DNA from: JAAYCI01 sp031549285
GTDB taxonomy: Bacteria; Bacillota; Clostridia; Oscillospirales; Ruminococcaceae
Reading direction: 5' to 3'
Assembly (NCBI GenBank): GCA_031549285.1
Contig: JAVBPZ010000010.1
Coordinates: forward strand, 10,623 to 74,622
DNA length: 64,000 nucleotides
Shown here: positions 59,187-64,000 of the stretch, piece after piece
Numbering within the stretch: position 1 is the first letter of the stretch
Layout: every line of letters begins with the position of its first letter
Made by a program: the position numbers and the translations under genes
Notes under the pieces: generated by a model
What the model was told of the DNA's origin: nothing
Seen by the model: only the letters and a program-made list of their open reading frames with translations
Database searches by the model: none

Positions 59187-60373
59187 GCAAGCCCCTCCAA
59201 AATGTTTTGCAGGATGTCTACCCCTTCGGTAATTTCCTGCGGTGTGATGGTAAGCGGCGGCAGCAGCCGCAGCTTTGTTTTTGCCAGCAAGCACAAGAGT
59301 CCTTTATCCATGGAAGCCCCCAGCACGTCGGCGGCGGAGAAGCCGCCCCGGAAGGTAATGCCCAGCATCAGCCCGGTGCCGGTGACGTTTTCCACGCAGG
59401 GAAAGGTTTGCAGCCGTGCCTTCAGCGCGGCGCCTTTTTGCGCAATGTCGGCAAGGAAGGTGGGGGAAAGCCGCCGCAGTACCACCAATGCCCCCGCGCA
59501 GACCACCGGGTTTGCGCCAAAGGTGGTGGCATGGTCGCCTTTCCCGAGGGCACCGGCGCAGGTTTTCGCCAGCAGCAGCGCCCCGATGGGCAGCCCGCCG
59601 CCCAGGCCTTTTGCCAGGGTGACCATGTCCGGCTGTATGCCGGAAAGTTCGGATGCAAGGAAAGTTCCGGTGCGGCCAATGCCGGTTTGCACCTCGTCCG
59701 CGATGAGCAGGATGTCCTTTTCCCGGCAGAGGGCTTCAAGGGATTTAAGGTACGCGGTATCCAGCGGCAGCACGCCGCCCTCGCCCTGGATGGGTTCCAG
59801 CAGTACGGCGCAGACGTCCGGCGTTAATGCAGCCTGCAGCGCCTGCAGGTCGTTTGGCTGCACATGGCGGAACCCGGCGGGGAAGGGATGAAAATGCTGG
59901 TGGAATGTGTCCTGTCCGGTGGCAGAAAGGGTCGCCAGGGTGCGCCCGTGGAACGATTCCTGCAAGCTGAGGATGACCGCACGGCCCTCGCCATATTTTT
60001 CGCGGCTGTATTTACGCGCGGCTTTGATGGCGCCTTCGTTTGCCTCGGCGCCGCTGTTGGCAAAAAACGCTTTTGCCATGCCGGTGGCCTGGCACAGGGC
60101 GGCGGCCAGCTGGGCGCCGGGCGCGGTGTAGAACAGGTTGGAGGTATGCTGCAAGGTAGCGGCCTGGCCGGATACCGCCGCCACCCATTCGTCGTCACAC
60201 CAGCCCAGGCTGTTCACGCCGATACCGCTGGTGAAATCCAGGTATTGTTTGCCGTTGGCGTCGGTGGCGCGGCAGCCTTTGCCGGCCACCAGGCAAACGG
60301 GGAACCGGGTGTAGGTGGGCAGCAGGTATTCTTCGCTGAGGTGTATGATTTGGTCGTTGGTGGGTGTGTGCAT
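59183..60373 (-). CDS. argD: Acetylornithine aminotransferase
   Basis: 396 residues from the ATG at 60373 (AGGAGG). PLP-dependent class III aminotransferase that makes N-acetylornithine from N-acetylglutamate semialdehyde. Seen: FFANSGAEANEGAIKAARKY, LIADEVQTGIGRTG (Asp to the pyridine nitrogen) and the Schiff-base Lys in VTLAKGLGGGLPIG. Standard length. Confidence 0.95.
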   Translation of the reverse strand: MHTPTNDQIIHLSEEYLLPTYTRFPVCLVAGKGCRATDANGKQYLDFTSGIGVNSLGWCDDEWVAAVSGQAATLQHTSNLFYTAPGAQLAAALCQATGMAKAFFANSGAEANEGAIKAARKYSREKYGEGRAVILSLQESFHGRTLATLSATGQDTFHQHFHPFPAGFRHVQPNDLQALQAALTPDVCAVLLEPIQGEGGVLPLDTAYLKSLEALCREKDILLIADEVQTGIGRTGTFLASELSGIQPDMVTLAKGLGGGLPIGALLLAKTCAGALGKGDHATTFGANPVVCAGALVVLRRLSPTFLADIAQKGAALKARLQTFPCVENVTGTGLMLGITFRGGFSAADVLGASMDKGLLCLLAKTKLRLLPPLTITPQEITEGVDILQNILEGLA

Positions 60374-60427
60374 GTGGGGCCTCCTGTCGTGCGAAAAAAT
60401 GGAACGAAAAGGCACAAAACGGCGCGG

Positions 60428-61294
60428 TTACGCCAGGCTTTTGCGGTAGAACAGGGTGCCGCTGCCGCGGGTGGAGAAGATTTCCAGCAGGATGGAGTGC
60501 GGGATGCGCCCGTCGATGATGACCGCGGCGTCCACGCCTTGCTCGATGCACTCCACACAGCCGCGTATTTTGGGAAGCATGCCGCCCTCGATAACGCCGG
60601 TTTGCACCAGCCCCTCCACTTCGCCGATTTCGGTGTCCAAAATCAGCGAGGATTCATCGGTTTTGTCCCGCAACAGGCCGGCCACGTCGGTCATATTAAT
60701 GAACTTGGTGGCGCCCAGCGCGATGGCTATTTTGCACGCCGCGGTGTCGGCGTTGATGTTATAGGCCACGCCATTTTCGTCGGCGCCAATGGTGGCGATG
60801 ACCGGAATGAAACCGGAGTCCAGCGCGAAACGCAGCAAGGTGGTGTGCACCCGCTCTATTTCGCCTACGAAGCCCAAGTCCGCCTCGGTTTCCATTTTTT
60901 TACAGGTAAGCAGCCCGCCGTCCATGCCGCATAGGCCGATGCCACGCCCTTTCAGCATGGCCACCAGGTCTTTGTTTACCTTGCCGGCTAGCGTTTGTTG
61001 CACCACTTCCATGGTTTCGCCGTCGGTTACGCGCAGGCCGTCCACAAACCGGCTTTCCTTGCCAATGCGTGCAAGGCCCAGTGCTATTTCCGGGCCGCCG
61101 CCATGCACCAGCACCACCCGAATGCCGGTGAGCGACAGCAGGATCAGGTCGCTCATGACCGCTTCCTTCAGCTCGGTGCTTTCCATGGCGCTGCCGCCGT
61201 ATTTCACCACGATGGTTTTGCCCTTATATTTTTGGATGTAGGGCATTGCTTCGGCCATCACCTCGGCCATTACGTTGATTCTGGGCTGTTCCAT
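60428..61294 (-). CDS. argB: Acetylglutamate kinase
   Basis: 288 residues. Phosphorylates N-acetylglutamate, second step of arginine synthesis. VVKYGGSAM and LVHGGGPEI nucleotide/substrate loops, INADTAACKIAIALGA and NMTDVAGLL are family hallmarks. The N-terminal ~15-residue extension is as in arginine-inhibited enzymes, so feedback inhibition is possible. AAGGAG before the ATG. Confidence 0.95.
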   Translation of the reverse strand: MEQPRINVMAEVMAEAMPYIQKYKGKTIVVKYGGSAMESTELKEAVMSDLILLSLTGIRVVLVHGGGPEIALGLARIGKESRFVDGLRVTDGETMEVVQQTLAGKVNKDLVAMLKGRGIGLCGMDGGLLTCKKMETEADLGFVGEIERVHTTLLRFALDSGFIPVIATIGADENGVAYNINADTAACKIAIALGATKFINMTDVAGLLRDKTDESSLILDTEIGEVEGLVQTGVIEGGMLPKIRGCVECIEQGVDAAVIIDGRIPHSILLEIFSTRGSGTLFYRKSLA

Positions 61295-61332
61295 AATTCA
61301 CTCCTTGAAAATGCACGTCATAAAATGGAAAA

Positions 61333-62577
61333 TCAGGTGCGGTAATCGCCGTTGATTTTTACATAGTCATAGGTTAAATCGCACCCGTAGGCGGTGCCCT
61401 CGGCGGTGCCGCTGCCCATGTCCACCAGCAGCTTGATGGTGTTTTCAGCCAGCACGCGGGCGGCGTCCTCTTCGCTGAAGGGGTGGTGCATGGCGTTTTC
61501 ACATACAAGCACGCTGCCGGCGGCGCTGGCGATGGTGAGCGACACCCGGTCGATGGAAAAATCCCCGGGGGTGTAGCCGATGGCGCACAGCACCCGGCCC
61601 CAGTTGGCGTCCTGGCCGAACATGGCGGCCTTTAAAAGGTCGCTGGAAATAACGCTTTTGGCTACCGCGCGGGCAATGGCGGTGCTGGGCGCGCCGGTGA
61701 CACGGCATTCCAGCAGTTTGGTGGCACCTTCGCCGTCGGCGGCCAGGGTGCGGCACATGGCAACAGAAATTTCGTGCAGGGCGGCGCAGAAGGTGGCATA
61801 GTCCCCGTTTTGCGTTTCGATGCGGGTGTTGCCCGCCAGGCCGCTGGCCAAAATGGCCGCCATGTCGTTGGTAGAGGTGTCGCCATCGATGCTAATTTGG
61901 TTCAGGCTGGCGGCGGTTTCGTCGGCCAGCGCCTGCTGCAGTAGGGCGGGGCTGATGGCGGCATCGGTGGTAAGGAACACCAGCATGGTGGCCATATTGG
62001 GGTTAATCATGCCGCTGCCTTTGCCGATGGCGGCAATGCGGCAGGGTTTGCCGTCCAGTGTAAACTGCAGCGCGAACTCCTTGCGGATGGTGTCGGTGGT
62101 CATGATGGCCTCGGCGGCGGCGGCGCTGCCGGCGGGGGACAGCTGGGCCGCCAGCAGCGGAATGCCCTCCTGGAACGGCTGCAGCGGCAGTGGCTGGCCA
62201 ATGACCCCGGTGGAAGCGATGATGAAGTCCTGCGCCGCCAGGCCGGTGGCCGCCGCGGCCAGGGTGCAGCAGGTCTCGGCGATATACACGCCGTCCGGGT
62301 TGCAGGTGTTGGCGTTGCCGCTGTTGCACAAAATGCCCCGGGCGTAGCCGTCCGCAATGTTTTGCCGGGTAACCAGCAGCGGCGCGCCCTGTACTTTGTT
62401 TGTGGTATACACCGCGGCAGCGGCACAGGGAACCTCGCACAAAACCATGGCAAGGTCCGCCTTGGCACGGTTGTAGCGAATGCCGCTGTGGACCCCGGCG
62501 GCGGTGAAGCCCACCGGGGCACAGATGCCGCCGGGTACGGGCGTATAGGTTTCGTTTTGGGTGGTGCTTGTGTTCAT
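61333..62577 (-). CDS. argJ: Glutamate N-acetyltransferase / amino-acid acetyltransferase (bifunctional ArgJ)
   Basis: 414 residues. Recycles the acetyl group from N-acetylornithine to glutamate, and in bifunctional forms also uses acetyl-CoA. The autocleavage site is present in KGSGMINPNMATML (cleavage before the Thr, which becomes the nucleophile of the beta chain). Also LCNSGNANTC near the oxyanion hole and DGDTSTNDMAAILASG. With ArgJ in the operon and no argE or argA seen, the cyclic pathway is used. Confidence 0.95.
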   Translation of the reverse strand: MNTSTTQNETYTPVPGGICAPVGFTAAGVHSGIRYNRAKADLAMVLCEVPCAAAAVYTTNKVQGAPLLVTRQNIADGYARGILCNSGNANTCNPDGVYIAETCCTLAAAATGLAAQDFIIASTGVIGQPLPLQPFQEGIPLLAAQLSPAGSAAAAEAIMTTDTIRKEFALQFTLDGKPCRIAAIGKGSGMINPNMATMLVFLTTDAAISPALLQQALADETAASLNQISIDGDTSTNDMAAILASGLAGNTRIETQNGDYATFCAALHEISVAMCRTLAADGEGATKLLECRVTGAPSTAIARAVAKSVISSDLLKAAMFGQDANWGRVLCAIGYTPGDFSIDRVSLTIASAAGSVLVCENAMHHPFSEEDAARVLAENTIKLLVDMGSGTAEGTAYGCDLTYDYVKINGDYRT

Positions 62578-62804
62578 TCTGCAGGATTCCTTCCGTGATT
62601 AAAATTGTAGAGTACATATGTTCCGCTTGGGCCGCTTTGCCTGGGGGGTAACTCCCGTTACCTTCGACAACGCGATTTTCCAGAGGGTTGCTTGAATCCC
62701 CCTGAGGGTATTCACTCCCTGCCCCTTGGGGCGGATGTGGAACCCAAGCGCTAGATACCCCATAGCTTGCTGCGGGGAATGCGCTTCATTTTGTTGCCGG
62801 TTGT
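62578..62804. other. Gene-free spacer between argC and argJ
   Basis: 227 bases in an otherwise compact operon. A minus-strand open frame crosses it into the 3' end of argC but is not convincing. Sequence is GC-rich with short palindromes. It may be an inserted dispersed intergenic repeat; no function is visible. Confidence 0.35.
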
Positions 62805-63749
62805 TTACAGACACAGCCCGGCGGTTTCGTCTCGGCCCAGCATCAGGTTCAGGCACTGGATGGCGGCGCCGGAAGCGCCTTTGCCCAGGTTGTCCAGGCG
62901 GGCCGCCAGCAGAATTTGCTGGTCATTGCCCAGCGTGAAGATTTCCAGCGTGTCTTTGCCGGCCAGGGCCCCGGCGGCTAGGGTGCCGTCCGGCGGGGCC
63001 GCGTGCGCGCCGTGTACGGTGATAAGCGGCTCGTTTCGATAGTAATTCTCGAAAAAAGCGGCGAGTGTTTCCGGGGTGGTGTTGGGGTGGGTGAAGACAG
63101 CGGCCGGCAGCGCCAGGCTGATCAACATGCCGCTGTAGTAATCCGCCACCACCGGGCAGAACAGTGGCGGCGACAATAGCCCCGCTACCGCCTGCATTTC
63201 CGGCAGGTGCTTGTGTGCCATGGACAGGCCGTACAGCCGCGGCGCGGCGTATTCCGGCGGACGGTTCGGCGCCTGGTAGGCTTCAATCATCTGCCGGCCG
63301 CCGCCGGAGTAACCGGTGAGCGAGTGGCAGGACAGCTGTGTGGCGGCGGGCAGCAGGCTACCCGCAATGAGCGGCGCGGCCAGGGCAAGAAACCCGGTGG
63401 CGTGGCAACCGGGTACCGCCACGCGGTGTGCGGTGGCAATGCTTTCCCGGCGAGCGGCCAGTTCCGCGAAACCGTATACCCAGCCCGGCGCCGTACGGTG
63501 CGCGGTGCTGGTGTCTATTATGCGCGCGCCGGGGTCTGCAGCGGCAGCCAGCTGTGCCGAGGCGGCGTCCGGCAGGCACAGGATGGAGGCATCTGCCCTG
63601 TGTACGGCGGCCAGGCGGGCGGGCAGGTCTTTGCGCTGCTCTTCAGGCAAGGAAAGGAGAACAATGTCCGGCTGGATTGCCAGCCGTTCGCGGATGCGCA
63701 GGCCGGTGGTACCGGCGGCGCCGTCTATAAATACGGTAAACTGCTGCAT
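62805..63749 (-). CDS. argC: N-acetyl-gamma-glutamyl-phosphate reductase, type 2
   Basis: 314 residues from the ATG at 63749 (GAGGAG site). NADPH-dependent reduction of N-acetylglutamyl phosphate to the semialdehyde. IDGAAGTTGLRIRERLA is the cofactor loop, the catalytic Cys lies in VPGCHATGFLALAAPL and the late His in MAHKHLPEM. Length ~315 and these motifs match the shorter ArgC2 type. First gene of the operon after the ARG-box promoter. Confidence 0.94.
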   Translation of the reverse strand: MQQFTVFIDGAAGTTGLRIRERLAIQPDIVLLSLPEEQRKDLPARLAAVHRADASILCLPDAASAQLAAAADPGARIIDTSTAHRTAPGWVYGFAELAARRESIATAHRVAVPGCHATGFLALAAPLIAGSLLPAATQLSCHSLTGYSGGGRQMIEAYQAPNRPPEYAAPRLYGLSMAHKHLPEMQAVAGLLSPPLFCPVVADYYSGMLISLALPAAVFTHPNTTPETLAAFFENYYRNEPLITVHGAHAAPPDGTLAAGALAGKDTLEIFTLGNDQQILLAARLDNLGKGASGAAIQCLNLMLGRDETAGLCL

Positions 63750-63827
63750 GGCCGTGTCTCCTCTCGCCGCAGGGTTTCTTTGCATAAAATATCGGAATCA
63801 AATGCCAAATAAGCATCCATAGCTACC

Positions 63828-63879
63828 ATTATATGTATAATCATACATAAATGCAAGTATATAATGAATATTTATTACT
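63828..63879 (-). promoter_or_regulatory. argC promoter with ARG-box-like operators
   Basis: On the minus strand TTGCAT (63856-63851), 17-bp spacer, TATAAT (63833-63828) form a near-consensus promoter. The spacer is the dyad TGTATAATCATACA (63834-63847) and a second AT-rich TGAATATTTATTA copy (63865-63877) lies just upstream, resembling ArgR ARG boxes (TGAATnnnnATTCA). ArgR repression by arginine is inferred; argR is not in the window. Confidence 0.65.
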
Positions 63880-63899
63880 TTTTTATACTGAGGTGTGGC

Positions 63900-64000
63900 G
63901 CGTTGGTGGCAGACCGGGCGCCCGCCGCCCCCCACCGCCCGCCGTAAGGGGCCCCCCGAGGGGGGGCCGCGCCCGCGCGCGCGCCCCCCGAAACGGGGCG
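63900..64000. other. Low-complexity GC-rich end of the window
   Basis: The last ~100 bases are almost only G and C with CG repeats and runs (for example CGCGCGCGCG and CCCCCC), unlike everything else in the window. Likely a contig edge artefact or adaptor-like sequence rather than biology. Confidence 0.5.

Noticed and set aside
62599..62856. Minus-strand 85-codon open frame between argC and argJ
   Set aside because: Overlaps the argC 3' end out of frame; more likely part of an intergenic repeat than a gene.

Overview
The window looks like chromosomal DNA (possibly one contig end) of a Gram-positive, obligately fermentative Clostridia-type bacterium, most likely Oscillospiraceae/Ruminococcaceae-like. 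This rests on strong GGAGG ribosome sites, a Firmicutes fab-acc operon with fabK and a MarR-family regulator, YesMN-type two-component genes beside sugar ABC transporters, lipoprotein binding proteins and HPr with Ser46. The affiliation is inferred from gene content, not from a marker gene.

Layout. 1-2.3 kb: the end of a polymorphic-toxin-like gene and its likely immunity gene. 2.3-13.1 kb (minus strand): a complete type II fatty acid synthesis operon in the order fabT-fabH-acpP-fabK-fabD-fabG-fabF-accB-fabZ-accC-accD-accA. 13.3-15.1 kb: an acyl-CoA synthetase whose promoter carries a near-perfect copy of the operator-like site found at fabT and fabH. 15.7-19.3 kb: a membrane protein, ptsI, ptsH and a PaaI-type thioesterase. 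19.3-29.4 kb: a sugar-sensing and uptake locus, with a YesN/YesM pair and two extracellular binding proteins on the minus strand facing an mglBAC-like galactose/glucose transporter on the plus strand. 29.5-31.8 kb: a small anchored coiled-coil protein, then an AbrB-type regulator with a two-gene ABC exporter behind three 18-bp tandem repeats. 32.1-38.6 kb: a FIST sensor protein and soluble hybrid histidine kinases, one split by an in-frame TAG. 38.7-40.0 kb: two acetyltransferases.

40.1-55.6 kb holds the most unusual content: a DeoR-family regulator divergent from a 14-gene plus-strand cluster. It encodes two YjbQ/UPF0047 proteins (first and last gene), an FGGY sugar kinase, three amidohydrolase-2 proteins (one lacking metal ligands), an M20 hydrolase, a NagB-like isomerase/deaminase, a three-part sugar ABC transporter, a 670-residue cytosolic beta-propeller protein and a triosephosphate-isomerase-like protein. 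I infer an uncharacterised pathway that imports a sugar or sugar conjugate, hydrolyses an amide or lactone bond, phosphorylates the product and isomerises it. A structured, gene-free 541-base interval splits the transporter genes.

55.7-64.0 kb: tRNA-Leu(CAG), a zinc-ribbon membrane protein, a possible small-peptide gene with structured downstream RNA, and an arginine operon argC-argJ-argB-argD-argF read from a promoter with ARG-box-like sites. The last 100 bases are low-complexity GC and may be an assembly edge artefact.
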